64,000 bases of DNA from Marinomonas sp. MED121 (GCF_000153025.1 NZ_CH672433.1:355456-419455), one strand, 5' to 3'; counted from the first letter of the stretch, positions 55,671 to 64,000 are shown. Notes: a model not told the origin generated them from the sequence alone. Made by a program: numbers and translations.

Positions 55671-56535
55671 AGCTTTTTATAGCGATATTACTGATACTCT
55701 CAACTAATACCTGAGAGAAGCAACGAATGGCATCATCAATTTCTCCAGGCCGTGTATGTAGTGCAATTTCCACTTCGCCCAAATCTGGTAAATTCGAAGC
55801 GGGTTTAATTATACTCCACTCATCTTTTACCAAAGATTCCGCTAAGGCAGAAATAGCTAACCCGTTTGATATTGCAATATCAAACCCCGTTACCCCTTGG
55901 CATTCAAACGAGACAAACCAATCTAACTCCACATGATTGAGCGCATCAATAATTCCTTTGCGGTATGAGCAACCTTGCTCATACAAGGCAAGCGGTAAAG
56001 GTTTGTTCATATCCAGCGTTAAATCTTTGGCTTTTACCCAACAGATTTTTTCTCGTCGAATCAAGTCACCACCTGATGCTAATGGATCATGAGTGACGAG
56101 AATCAAGTCTAGTTCGCCGGCATGTAAACTCTTATAAAGGTTATGGCTGTTATCGTTTTTGATTTGGATTTTCACTTTAGGAAAGCGATCAATAAACTGA
56201 CGTAATGGACGCTGAATAAAGGCCCGAGCATAGCCATCTGGAATACCAAAGCGGACGACGCCTTCTAGATCATCATCATTAATTAAATTAAGTGCTTCTT
56301 CGGATAAGCTTAGAATCTTACGAGCATAGGAGAGCAATACTTCCCCTTCACGAGTTAAGGTAAATTGGTTATACCCACGATTTAACAGTGACTTGCCGGC
56401 CACTTCTTCTAATTTCTTTAATTGAATACTCACTGCCGCTTGAGTGCGATGCAAGGCAATAGCAGCCTTAGTAATATTACCGGCATCGACTATCGTGACA
56501 AAGGTGGCTAACTGGTTAATATCAAGCCTTTTCAT
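55669..56535 (-). CDS. LysR-type transcriptional regulator (C)
   Basis: A 288-aa LTTR. The winged helix (NQLATFVTIVDAGNITKA, then TQAAVSIQLKKLEE) is canonical. It lacks the DWG stretch of regulators A and B, so it is a separate subgroup. It is convergent with oxygenase B and is the last gene before the phage-tail module. Confidence 0.88.
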   Translation of the reverse strand: MKRLDINQLATFVTIVDAGNITKAAIALHRTQAAVSIQLKKLEEVAGKSLLNRGYNQFTLTREGEVLLSYARKILSLSEEALNLINDDDLEGVVRFGIPDGYARAFIQRPLRQFIDRFPKVKIQIKNDNSHNLYKSLHAGELDLILVTHDPLASGGDLIRREKICWVKAKDLTLDMNKPLPLALYEQGCSYRKGIIDALNHVELDWFVSFECQGVTGFDIAISNGLAISALAESLVKDEWSIIKPASNLPDLGEVEIALHTRPGEIDDAIRCFSQVLVESISNIAIKS

Positions 56536-56600
56536 AAGGTGAGCACTCTTTAGGATCTGACTTTCTGCAATGTAGCATTAGGAAGCGCACTTTGTCATAA

Positions 56601-56631
56601 GAACTAAAGCGAAATAAGTTCGCTTTAGTTC
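56601..56631. terminator. Long hairpin at the end of the phage tail operon
   Basis: Perfect 13-base arms GAACTAAAGCGAA and TTCGCTTTAGTTC with a 5-base loop. It lies 20 bases beyond the last tail gene and marks the edge between tail module and LysR C. The U tract is weak, so the terminator role is likely rather than certain. Confidence 0.5.
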
Positions 56632-56649
56632 CAACTGTATCTACTCACC

Positions 56650-57390
56650 TTACTTTAGCAGCGGAGCCAGTTTACCTGCTTGCTCACTGGCTTGAGTACT
56701 TGCTTGGCTATAACTTGAGGATTGCATTGGTGGCGAGGTAGTACCGGCACCACCTGGATCACTCCATGAATACGAATGGTTATGAGAGCTTGCCACGTTG
56801 GCAAGGTCAGCGACGGTATTCATTAGATCATGCAAAAGGCTATAGATATTGGTCGACTCATCACCCACATGGTGCTTGGCGGCAATAATTTCACGCAGTT
56901 TGCCGATTTGCTCGGTTAAATCTTCCTCTATCGTAAGCTTGCTATTTTTCCCTTTCGCCTCCCATTCATTATCTTGGTTGACTTGAATATAAGCCTGCTC
57001 AGACTGCTGCCACCTTTGATCTGTCTCCGCCATATTTGGCAACTTCAAACCATGGGGGAAAACAGAACGCACAAAAGGGTGCGCCGGCGAGCCATACATA
57101 AAAGCAATTTCAACCAAGGTACCAATACTAGGTTTTGACCAGAAACCTCTTTGTTCACCACCCGCATTCACTGGCAAAAGTACCTCTTCAAGAATCGGCA
57201 AGTCAGTATCTTCCTCACCATTTACATCCAAAAGCTGTACAGAAACAGAATAAACTGGGGTTTCTTCTGTCACTACCTCACTAGCCAAAGGGGATAATAT
57301 ATCCGTCACTTTCGCCCACATTGGCAAATGCCAACCTGAAGCAAGCTCTGGATATTTTTTTTGCATTAATCGCGTTAAGGCTTTTTCCAT
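56650..57390 (-). CDS. Phage baseplate spike-like protein (gpV/gp45 type)
   Basis: A 246-aa protein resembling baseplate assembly/spike proteins: an OB-fold-like segment about 60-110 (VLLPVNAGGEQRGFW, PSIGTLVEIAFM, PFVRSVFPHG) and a C-terminal His/Gly/Pro-rich end, HNHSYSWSDPGGAGTT. The spike pierces the outer membrane in contractile tails. It overlaps the gpD-like gene by 16 bases and ends the operon. Identification is by pattern, not by alignment. Confidence 0.65.
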   Translation of the reverse strand: MEKALTRLMQKKYPELASGWHLPMWAKVTDILSPLASEVVTEETPVYSVSVQLLDVNGEEDTDLPILEEVLLPVNAGGEQRGFWSKPSIGTLVEIAFMYGSPAHPFVRSVFPHGLKLPNMAETDQRWQQSEQAYIQVNQDNEWEAKGKNSKLTIEEDLTEQIGKLREIIAAKHHVGDESTNIYSLLHDLMNTVADLANVASSHNHSYSWSDPGGAGTTSPPMQSSSYSQASTQASEQAGKLAPLLK

Positions 57391-58061
57391 GACACCACCA
57401 TTTTTGCTTCTTGCAATCTCACACTATAAAGACGATGACCATTTAAAAGATAACCCGGCCTTAAACCTGGGATGGCCATTAGCTCAGCACTTTGAGTAGA
57501 AAGCTGCTTATCCAATACCGCCGTTGGTACTTCAACAGGCACATCAATCCAATGGCTATCAGACCAAGCGCCGATATAAATAAGGCCATCTCGCTTTTGC
57601 TGCCAGGTAAAATCCTCTATCACAAATACTTGGGCGATTTTATTTATCAAATGAAAACCAGAACCTGTATTGACAAAATAAGGCACAGGTGTCGAAGCAT
57701 AACTAGATTGCGGCAAACTAAAACCACAGCCGGTAATCGCTTTTACCTCTGTCAGTAAATCCTTAAGCGTTTTATTACGCAAAGCCAATGGCACTCGCAT
57801 ACTGAGCACATTCGATTTTTCTCGACAAAATAAGGTTTGAGACTGATTCGAGGCTGGCGTTGAGCGCTCGATATAGCCATAAAAATGGCCGTGTTCCTGT
57901 CCATTATTAATGCCAAAACTAAAATAAACTGCGCCACTTAACGCTACCTCTGACTGCACCACAAAAGATGCGCGGCCAGCGGCCATGGCATCCAATGCAA
58001 CATCATGGGAAACGAGATTAACTCGCTCCCCATTTACCATAAGCACAAAGTCATATTTCAT
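57375..58061 (-). CDS. Phage tail hub / late control D-like protein
   Basis: A 228-aa protein from the ATG at 58061 (AAGGGG ribosome site; longer in-frame starts rejected). It resembles the gpD/gp44 hub family: beta-rich N-terminus (VLMVNGERVNLVSHDVALDA), a central AITGCGFSLP, and FVIEDFTWQQKRDGLIYIG. It overlaps the preceding baseplate gene by 11 bases. It probably joins tube, spike and baseplate. Confidence 0.6.
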   Translation of the reverse strand: MKYDFVLMVNGERVNLVSHDVALDAMAAGRASFVVQSEVALSGAVYFSFGINNGQEHGHFYGYIERSTPASNQSQTLFCREKSNVLSMRVPLALRNKTLKDLLTEVKAITGCGFSLPQSSYASTPVPYFVNTGSGFHLINKIAQVFVIEDFTWQQKRDGLIYIGAWSDSHWIDVPVEVPTAVLDKQLSTQSAELMAIPGLRPGYLLNGHRLYSVRLQEAKMVVSWKKP

Positions 58062-58599
58062 TTGATGCCCCTTCATCCCCAAGGGCAGAATCCAAATACT
58101 TGAGCACATTATCGAGCCAATTACTGGTTTCACTGCTTTGAGCTTCCGAGGCAACACTTGTATCCGCCGTAGCTACCTTAGGTTCAGTTTGTGCAAGCTT
58201 CCTTGCTTCAATTTTTTCTGGGATAGAAAGGTGCTCAACCAAAACAAAAGACACAGACCAGGCCTGATCATCGTCCAGCTCCTGTGCTGCAACCTTGTCA
58301 CTAAAGCGCACTTGGCGAACAGCAAAGGCTTTGGCAGTCTGATTTTCAATGTTGTAAACCAAACGAGTGCCCTTATCTTCATCTGTCGCCGTGCTTAACA
58401 GCACAATATTGGCAAGCTCGGCAGCGTCTTCATACCTTACCTTCATGGCAACCCGTAAACGCTTAGGTTTAAAGCCCATCTCAGCCGTGGCAGAAGAAGA
58501 GCTCTGGCCAGAGAGATCCTCCTCTGGCAAAGCTAATTCACACGTCACCTTCACCCCATAACCTGAGATTTTAGTATCGTTGAGAATAAGGGTAATCAT
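58051..58599 (-). CDS. Putative phage baseplate complex protein
   Basis: A 182-aa protein with a beta-rich first 130 residues and an Ala/Ser-rich, low-complexity stretch near 140-160. It is not recognised by motif. Its place between fibre genes and the hub/spike genes, with overlaps on both sides, makes a baseplate role likely. Confidence 0.5.
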   Translation of the reverse strand: MITLILNDTKISGYGVKVTCELALPEEDLSGQSSSSATAEMGFKPKRLRVAMKVRYEDAAELANIVLLSTATDEDKGTRLVYNIENQTAKAFAVRQVRFSDKVAAQELDDDQAWSVSFVLVEHLSIPEKIEARKLAQTEPKVATADTSVASEAQSSETSNWLDNVLKYLDSALGDEGASNEI

Positions 58600-59027
58600 G
58601 GGGTTTCATCCATACTAACGACGGCTTCGGCTTCATCCGGCAAAACTTCTGGCCAAGGGTTTTCAGCTTGAATACTCGCTCGCTCAACCACTGCAAGATC
58701 CATTAAACGGGCATATTCATCACTTTCGCCAAGATGTGCTTTTATTTCGGCTTCTTCAAGTAGCGGGCGCACTCTCGCGGTATAAGCCGCTTGCCTCGCA
58801 TCATCAACCGCCTGATAAGCATCTTGGTAATCATCATTAGCATTTTTAACACGCCAAACATCATTATCTTTAACTAACACATCATTGAAATGGCAAGACA
58901 TAACTTGATCTGCTGCATTTTGGCGAGAAGCATGCTTAGCACCCACAGAGTCCACATAAAACTCAGTTAGATCTTTTGAAAAGTATTCACCTGTATGAGA
59001 AGCAAAAACACCTTTAAACATTTTCAT
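58596..59027 (-). CDS. Small tail-fibre-associated protein (probable assembly chaperone)
   Basis: A 143-aa charged helical protein from the ATG at 59027 with GGAG eight bases upstream; the longer frame to 59111 is rejected. It overlaps the stop of the preceding fibre gene by 4 bases. It ends in an NPWPEVLP-type motif, similar to the NTYWPELP end of the small gene at 61215-61601, both following a fibre gene. Fibre chaperone is an inference from position and this ending. Confidence 0.5.
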   Translation of the reverse strand: MKMFKGVFASHTGEYFSKDLTEFYVDSVGAKHASRQNAADQVMSCHFNDVLVKDNDVWRVKNANDDYQDAYQAVDDARQAAYTARVRPLLEEAEIKAHLGESDEYARLMDLAVVERASIQAENPWPEVLPDEAEAVVSMDETP

Positions 59028-60010
59028 CTTAGATACTCCACTGTGATATTTGCAGAAACGATATTGGTATAATTCAAACTCATACCATGGGTTTGCCAAA
59101 TAGGCAGGCATACTCCTCTTTCCGATCTTAATAAGAACTCATGTGTATGTGAATCATGCAATTCAGTAAACCATTGATTGGTTTGAAACCTTTGTAGACG
59201 CGGAGAAAATGCAATCGTATTTTCACAAACACTTGTGTCATTCCCATTATTATTTGTATCTAGAGCAATAGCTGTTGCGTCAGTCCAGTAGCTATCATAT
59301 GTATTATTTGAGCTATTGGTTTTGAAAAAACCTTGTCCAGAATTTTCTACAGAAGCAGGAATTCTTAATGCTTGGGACTCACTTCCCGTTGGTTCAAGGT
59401 TGCTAAATAATAAACGCATACTTCTTAACCTTGGGCAAACAGGTACTAGCAAACTACCGTCGCCACTAAATAAAGCTGTCTTTGATAGTTGATGGGTATG
59501 AATACATCTCATTAATAGCCCGTTATAAACGAGCGCCAAGTTCATATCATCGTAGTTGGTATCAAAAGTGGCATCTGATTCATCCAATGAATCAGGGTTA
59601 TATTCAACATCTGACACATCTTTAAGATAAAAACCATCTGTTAAATTAAACCTCAAGTGGTAGGTTTTCGTTTCTGCTATAGGAAAAGATTTAACAGCAT
59701 AATCGGACGTATTAACCTCTAACCAGCCGTATAACCTGATTATTTGGTCATCTTCAATGATCAAATGACCATTCTCTAGCATCATATTTAGCCTGTTATC
59801 GTCCGACATGACTTCAGGGTAAATAGGCAGTTTTTTAACTTGCTCAAACCTATCGGTTTTGACATATTGGCTGTGAGCATTATCTTCTGTTAAGTGATCC
59901 GATATGGCTTGCTCAGCATCCTGTCGCACCGCTTCAAACGATTCTTTTGCGACTGTCATATCCGCAGTGGCATCGCCTAATGCACTAATGGCATCAAGTA
60001 TTTCACTCAT
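59024..60010 (-). CDS. Phage tail fibre protein (A)
   Basis: A 328-aa fibre-like protein. The first 40 residues (SALGDATADMTVAKESFEAV and following RQDAEQAI) match the N-termini of the two fibre genes upstream and should dock to the baseplate or trimerise. The rest is beta-rich and different, with HTHQLSKTALF and HTHEFLLRSERG His-containing strands. It overlaps the small gene downstream. Confidence 0.7.
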   Translation of the reverse strand: MSEILDAISALGDATADMTVAKESFEAVRQDAEQAISDHLTEDNAHSQYVKTDRFEQVKKLPIYPEVMSDDNRLNMMLENGHLIIEDDQIIRLYGWLEVNTSDYAVKSFPIAETKTYHLRFNLTDGFYLKDVSDVEYNPDSLDESDATFDTNYDDMNLALVYNGLLMRCIHTHQLSKTALFSGDGSLLVPVCPRLRSMRLLFSNLEPTGSESQALRIPASVENSGQGFFKTNSSNNTYDSYWTDATAIALDTNNNGNDTSVCENTIAFSPRLQRFQTNQWFTELHDSHTHEFLLRSERGVCLPIWQTHGMSLNYTNIVSANITVEYLR

Positions 60011-60079
60011 AATAATTCATCCTTGAATTAACCTAGGCTCAAATTAGCCTAGGTGTGTTTAATAGCAACTTATAACGTT

Positions 60080-60991
60080 TTATAAGCGGGTTTTACCGTA
60101 ATAAGCGATATTTCGAGGACGTGTTTCATAATAAACTTCTGAAGAGTTTCCTCGAGGTGCAGTATGCAAGTCATTTCCGTTAGCTGAAGTCGATGTTCCG
60201 CTAAGATCATATGACCCATCACCATTACCAAAGTTGCTTACTCTCAAAATGACTCCATTTGGTATTTTAGTTAAGTCACTTTGATAATCAGCAAAACCAC
60301 GACCCGCGTCGACACCACGGCCATCATCGAACATGCGGATAAATTCACCGCCCACTATGGGTAAAGTAAAGGTGGTGACTCCATTACCTTCTCCCCAGTA
60401 ACCACCGTAAGTAATCGGATCAGCATCCTTGGTGGCTTGATCAATGAGGTTTGAGGTGTTTTTGATTTTAGCCCAGGCAATCGCGAATTCAGTTCGATTA
60501 AGCTCTGCACCATTTAATGCCACCTCCCCGATACTAAGCAGATCCGTGGTATCGGTAACTAGCTTGCCAATGTCTGCCACAGCATTACCTGTCTTAGGGT
60601 TAATCTGTTCAATCACATAAAAAGCCGTGCCGTCATAGCGTACCTTAACTAAAGCTCCCGCAAAAAGCTGATTAGCAGCGGTCACATTAACAATACTTTT
60701 TGCCCCTTGTGCATTCACATCAAGTGATACCAAGGCCTCATCATTTGTATTTGATATGATGAGACTTATTTCATCACCCACAGCTAAATCAGAGACAATG
60801 GCCTCAGCAGTCACGCTCAAGGTATTTTTACCCACCGCTTGTGCATAACGCTCCAAATTACGAAGGGTTTGTATCGACTCATCTAAGGCACCTTGATAGC
60901 CCTCATAGATGGATTCAAATACCTCTTTTGCTTGCACTAGCTCTTCTGTTGCATCCTTCATCGCCACTAAAGAGTCTGTAAAATCACTCAT
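60080..60991 (-). CDS. Phage tail fibre protein with collar-like C-terminus (B)
   Basis: A 303-aa fibre. N-terminus MSDFTDSLVAMKDATEELVQ, then AKEVFESIYEG, related to A and C. The C-terminal 100 residues look like a tail-collar domain: YGGYWGEGNGVTTFTLP, FIRMFDDGRGVD and a terminal ETRPRNIAYYGKTRL, typical of adhesin tips. It is separated from the upstream gene by 223 bases with repeats. Confidence 0.75.
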   Translation of the reverse strand: MSDFTDSLVAMKDATEELVQAKEVFESIYEGYQGALDESIQTLRNLERYAQAVGKNTLSVTAEAIVSDLAVGDEISLIISNTNDEALVSLDVNAQGAKSIVNVTAANQLFAGALVKVRYDGTAFYVIEQINPKTGNAVADIGKLVTDTTDLLSIGEVALNGAELNRTEFAIAWAKIKNTSNLIDQATKDADPITYGGYWGEGNGVTTFTLPIVGGEFIRMFDDGRGVDAGRGFADYQSDLTKIPNGVILRVSNFGNGDGSYDLSGTSTSANGNDLHTAPRGNSSEVYYETRPRNIAYYGKTRL

Positions 60992-61111
60992 GTTAAAATT
61001 CCTTTTTTACTATCAAGCCATTACAGCTGATCAAACTTAAAACACTCAATAAAGTGCTTATCCTTATTTCTTAAATATTGAGTTAAAAGGCTAACTCAAC
61101 CTATCAAACCA

Positions 61112-61167
61112 AACCTATCCACTCATACCTATCAATCTAAACCTATCCACTTATGCCTATTAACCTA
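61112..61167. repeat. Two imperfect 28-base direct repeats
   Basis: Units starting AACCTATCCACT, back to back at 61112-61139 and 61140-61167, with partial copies on both sides (to about 61180). They lie in the only non-coding stretch inside the tail-fibre region. Confidence 0.75.
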
Positions 61168-61214
61168 TGCCCATTAATCTAAGATCGATTTTCCATAATT
61201 AAAATGGGCATAAG

Positions 61215-61601
61215 TTATGGCAACTCAGGCCAATACGTATTATCAGTGACATCAATGGTTAAAATATCAACACGATCCACTAACGCGGCTCTAGCATTAC
61301 GATTTGAGGCAATCCAGCTTTTACACGCTTCCACATTTTCATCAGAATACACCCCAAGAGCGGCATTTAGCTGTCCAACTTGATTCCAATAAAGCTCAAT
61401 ACGACGAGTACATTCAGCATTTGCTTCAACAAGTTTTAACGCCATTAATTCAGTGTCTGTAAACTCAGGAATAAGGGTATTTCCTGCGTCTAGCCAAGCC
61501 TGAACTTTCCGGCAAATAGTATTTTCGCTAACATTAGGGACAACAATTTTTTCATTAACTAAGTAACTATTACCGACTGTTTTTACTGTTTCTATCTTCA
61601 T
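61215..61601 (-). CDS. Small protein behind fibre C (possible fibre assembly protein)
   Basis: A 128-aa protein with a beta-rich first third and a long helical, Ala/Glu-rich second half. The ending NTYWPELP resembles the small gene at 58596-59027. It starts 3 bases after fibre C ends. No family motif is recognised. Confidence 0.5.
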   Translation of the reverse strand: MKIETVKTVGNSYLVNEKIVVPNVSENTICRKVQAWLDAGNTLIPEFTDTELMALKLVEANAECTRRIELYWNQVGQLNAALGVYSDENVEACKSWIASNRNARAALVDRVDILTIDVTDNTYWPELP

Positions 61602-61604
61602 TTT

Positions 61605-62591
61605 TTAAAGCCTCGCATCTGCGGTATAACCCAATATAGGGCTAGCACTATCACCTGAGTTCATATGAAATTTTGTTTCTGTATCATTTTCGTAAGGCCA
61701 TTGTGCAACATTAAAACTGCCTCCAAAAAACACAGGTATAATTGAAGGTAAAGTACGCATAGGCACTAGATAATACACATCTGCGTTATAATTCCCGCCG
61801 GAGTAATAGCGTGTAAAATGAGAATCTTTTGAGATGTAAAAAAAGCGGCAACATTTCAAAAATTCATCGGCATAATTTGTAAACTCAAATGCCGTATTTG
61901 ATGCGCCAATTTCTAATTGAGCATTATAAAGCCCCATTTGTGAGTTAATTGGCTGTCCATTAGCAGGTAAAATAGCGACTCTTAGCCCGAGTGCATCACT
62001 TGGCACAGTAAAGGTCAGAGCTTCAACCCCGACTTCACTTTTAGTTGGAGTAAACCTTTTAGAGGTTAGTGAGTTTGTTACCTCTGCTTCAGAATCTCCC
62101 GCATTGGAATAAAAAATCTCTAGTACTAAGTCACCATCAAATTCACTATTTATTGCAAATTCAACTGAAAATGTAAGTTGCTTATCCCTTAGCTGCTTAA
62201 CGACAGCCGTTTCAATTAATTGATGAAGCTGACCAAAACCTTGATCTTGATTAATTGCAAACATAATTCCTTTTTCTGGGTTAGGATCTCTTGTACAAAC
62301 AGCCCCTGACAAATTTGCAAACCATTGGTCGGCGCAATAACCCGTCTCAGTAAATGTTTCACCCGCTTGCCAGACTTGCGGTTTACCATTGATTAATAGG
62401 TTTCGACGTCCATGGGTGCTAAATACGTCAGAGTGTGTTTGTACTTCTGCCTTGGTAGAGACCATCTCCTGCTGTACTTGATCAATCGCAGCATCCGCAT
62501 CTTGCCTAACTAATTCAAACGATTCTTTCGCGCCTTTCATTTCACTTGCAGCCAATGTCAAAGCTGCTGTGGCAGTGCTTAATTCACTCAT
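61605..62591 (-). CDS. Phage tail fibre protein (C)
   Basis: A 328-aa fibre protein. N-terminus MSELSTATAALTLAASEMKG, then AKESFELVRQDADAAID, clearly related to fibre A. The middle part (about 60-230) resembles carbohydrate-binding beta-sandwich fibres: RRNLLINGKPQVWQAGETFT and later FEFTNYADEFLKCCRFFYIS. The C-terminus ends with GYTADARL. It overlaps the gene above by 4 bases. Confidence 0.7.
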   Translation of the reverse strand: MSELSTATAALTLAASEMKGAKESFELVRQDADAAIDQVQQEMVSTKAEVQTHSDVFSTHGRRNLLINGKPQVWQAGETFTETGYCADQWFANLSGAVCTRDPNPEKGIMFAINQDQGFGQLHQLIETAVVKQLRDKQLTFSVEFAINSEFDGDLVLEIFYSNAGDSEAEVTNSLTSKRFTPTKSEVGVEALTFTVPSDALGLRVAILPANGQPINSQMGLYNAQLEIGASNTAFEFTNYADEFLKCCRFFYISKDSHFTRYYSGGNYNADVYYLVPMRTLPSIIPVFFGGSFNVAQWPYENDTETKFHMNSGDSASPILGYTADARL

Positions 62592-63157
62592 AGTTTCCCT
62601 TCCAAAGTTAATAATCTTTCATGATTTTTAATGGCACTCGATAAGGCGGAAATGGTCGCCGCACTGTTTTGCATTATGCTAGTTTGCATAGCAAGCATTT
62701 CTGCTTCGTAATCAAACTGCCAAGATGCTAGAGGTAAATCGGCCCCTGTGAGTTGTTTGGCATTACTAAAAGGCACCACTAAATTGCGGTTAATAACCTG
62801 ACCTATTCCAACCCGTTTTTTATTGAGCGGGATATTGGAGTAAGCTAAAAGCTCCCCCGTATCAGTGACTAAACCGTAATAGTTAAAATCATAATCGCCT
62901 ACGCTACTATCCAATACCAATGAGTAAGTCACCGCATTGTCATCGTTATAATGGGGGTCTTGCACCAGGATGTTGCCACCCACTAAATAGCTTTCATCTG
63001 GAATGCCCGCCGTTGCATCGGCTGGGGTAGTTTCATCCACACCAGGAATATTTGCCAGAATAAAATGAGTAACTACTACTGGCTCCAAACTGGCTGCTTT
63101 TTGGGCGATATAACGCGCCCCAGCATCTGTTACTGTTCCATTTACTATGTCTGTCAT
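62588..63157 (-). CDS. Phage tail fibre N-terminal domain protein
   Basis: A 189-aa protein resembling the N-terminal domain of P2-like tail fibres: VTDAGARYIAQKAASLEP at the start, GVDETTPADATAGIPDES, and IGQVINRNLVVPFSNAKQ. The C-terminal 40 residues are helical. It appears to be a stand-alone adaptor to which the other fibres attach (inference). It lies between the tail protein I gene and fibre C. Confidence 0.7.
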   Translation of the reverse strand: MTDIVNGTVTDAGARYIAQKAASLEPVVVTHFILANIPGVDETTPADATAGIPDESYLVGGNILVQDPHYNDDNAVTYSLVLDSSVGDYDFNYYGLVTDTGELLAYSNIPLNKKRVGIGQVINRNLVVPFSNAKQLTGADLPLASWQFDYEAEMLAMQTSIMQNSAATISALSSAIKNHERLLTLEGKL

Positions 63158-63166
63158 AATTCGTCC

Positions 63167-63796
63167 TTAAATTACTGTTATCCTATCTTCACTTCGTTCA
63201 ATAAAATGCTGCGCTAGGCTCACTTGAGCTGCCCCAGCCTTATCCATAAACACATAATCCGCCGCTAGGTTTAACTGCTCGATACTCTTATCAAGTCCAA
63301 AACTCAGCCCTTCTATGCTGACGTCATCTAACCTATCCAGCATCAAAAATTCATAACGCCGACACGTTCGGCCATATTGTCGAATAATGTGATGAGCCAG
63401 CTCTGGATTTTGAGTCATGCTAGAGTCAGCTAACCAAAGGGTAATTACATCCCAATCGGTTTCAGACGCTCGCTCAATCTGGCCATATAAAGGCACATCA
63501 AACCGTGCGAGAACCTCTTTAAAGCCTCCCTTACTGCCGGCATCTATGGCATTTTTCACCCCATGTTTGACTCGCTTTCGAAAAAGCTCATCAGGCTCAT
63601 TAGCAAATCGATCAATATCGTTTTGATAAGCCAGCAGCTTTAGCACATAGACATGGCAAGTCTCGGCATCCAGTTGATTAAGTGGTGTTTTAATCCAGGC
63701 TTCAGTCTTGTCCCAAAAAGAGCCAAAAGCATCAGCTAACTTAGTAACCTCCTTTCCCTCTCGAATCCAAACAGGCAATTCAAATTTAGCCACCAT
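63167..63796 (-). CDS. Phage tail protein I
   Basis: A 209-aa baseplate protein of the P2 gpI family. It has an N-terminal LPVWIREGKEVTKLADAFG and a charged helical middle, with FRKRVKHGVKNAIDAGSKGG near residue 70. The position between the partial J-like gene and the fibre genes matches P2 order (J, I, H). Confidence 0.7.
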   Translation of the reverse strand: MVAKFELPVWIREGKEVTKLADAFGSFWDKTEAWIKTPLNQLDAETCHVYVLKLLAYQNDIDRFANEPDELFRKRVKHGVKNAIDAGSKGGFKEVLARFDVPLYGQIERASETDWDVITLWLADSSMTQNPELAHHIIRQYGRTCRRYEFLMLDRLDDVSIEGLSFGLDKSIEQLNLAADYVFMDKAGAAQVSLAQHFIERSEDRITVI

Positions 63797-63798
63797 AC

Positions 63799-64000
63799 TT
63801 AGCCCTCCTGCACGTTAAGGGAGTTCAAGCGTGGTACTTCAAGCTCAGTGACAATGTCCCCTTGATCAAACTCAATACTCTCTATTTCTGGAAAGTTTTG
63901 ATAAACCTCACTGGCTAATCGGGTAAAGGAAAAGCGTGAATAAGGCTGTGTTTGTGTCATCACATAAGCTGAGTTTGATCGAAAAGCCGCCTCAATAGCC
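63799..64000 (-). CDS. Baseplate J-like protein, partial (5' part outside window)
   Basis: Open minus-strand frame from the window edge to a TAA at 63799, at least 66 codons, ending just before tail protein I. Visible residues include SRFSFTRLASEVYQNFPEIE and DIVTELEVPRLNSLNVQEG. Assignment to gpJ rests mostly on position upstream of gpI. Confidence 0.5.
   Translation of the reverse strand, partial: AIEAAFRSNSAYVMTQTQPYSRFSFTRLASEVYQNFPEIESIEFDQGDIVTELEVPRLNSLNVQEG

Noticed and set aside
61080..61185. CRISPR array
   Set aside because: The repeat units are adjacent and imperfect with no spacers, and there are no cas genes.

Overview
The window comes from an AT-rich, polarly flagellated marine gammaproteobacterium, most likely an Oceanospirillales member of the Marinomonas type. 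This is inferred from a parE-yqiA-yqiB-nudF neighbourhood, a Vibrio/Pseudomonas-style flagellar cluster with sigma54 and sigma28 promoters, pseudaminic acid flagellin glycosylation, a BCCT osmolyte transporter and a DMSP-lyase-like M24 protein. No rRNA or species marker is present, so the assignment is not firm.

Layout. (1) 1-6.2 kb: 3'-truncated parE, then yqiA, yqiB, an acyltransferase, nudF and a CbiM-like membrane protein on the minus strand, and tag on the plus strand. (2) 6.3-13.4 kb: the pseudaminic acid pathway (pseBCF plus; pseG, pseI minus) and a Maf flagellin glycosyltransferase. (3) 13.4-35.7 kb: a nearly continuous flagellar block (fliT, fliS, fliD, flaG, two flagellins, a degenerate HD-GYP protein, flgL back to flgB, cheR, cheV, then flgA, flgM, flgN on plus). 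I read sigma28 promoters upstream of both flagellins, flgM, flgK and the pse operon, and a sigma54 promoter upstream of flgB. (4) 35.7-43.7 kb: tRNA-Arg(CCT), a DedA / ATP-grasp / OlsF-type ornithine-lipid set, DinB-like and NRDE proteins, osmC-like, and trpGDC. (5) 44.1-56.5 kb: an accessory catabolic region with an SMR transporter, a 2-hydroxyacid dehydrogenase, a class II aldolase, a beta-hydroxyacid dehydrogenase, a BCCT transporter, three LysR regulators, a mandelate-racemase-type enolase, a DddP-like M24 protein and two paralogous HxD-type oxygenases of the BesD/HalD family. (6) 56.6-64 kb: the distal part of a contractile-tail module (prophage or tailocin) on the minus strand, with three fibre genes sharing an N-terminal segment, running off the right edge.

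How it fits together. Regions 2 and 3 form one programme: flgBCDE/FGHIJ build rod, ring and hook; FlgM/FlgN/FliS/FliT manage late export; flagellin is made from sigma28 promoters and probably decorated with pseudaminic acid by Maf, with pseB itself behind a sigma28 site. No pseH is visible. Region 5 is the best candidate for an undescribed system: uptake of a betaine- or DMSP-like zwitterion, followed by oxygenase, M24 and enolase chemistry under paralogous LysR regulators. The substrate is not known from sequence.
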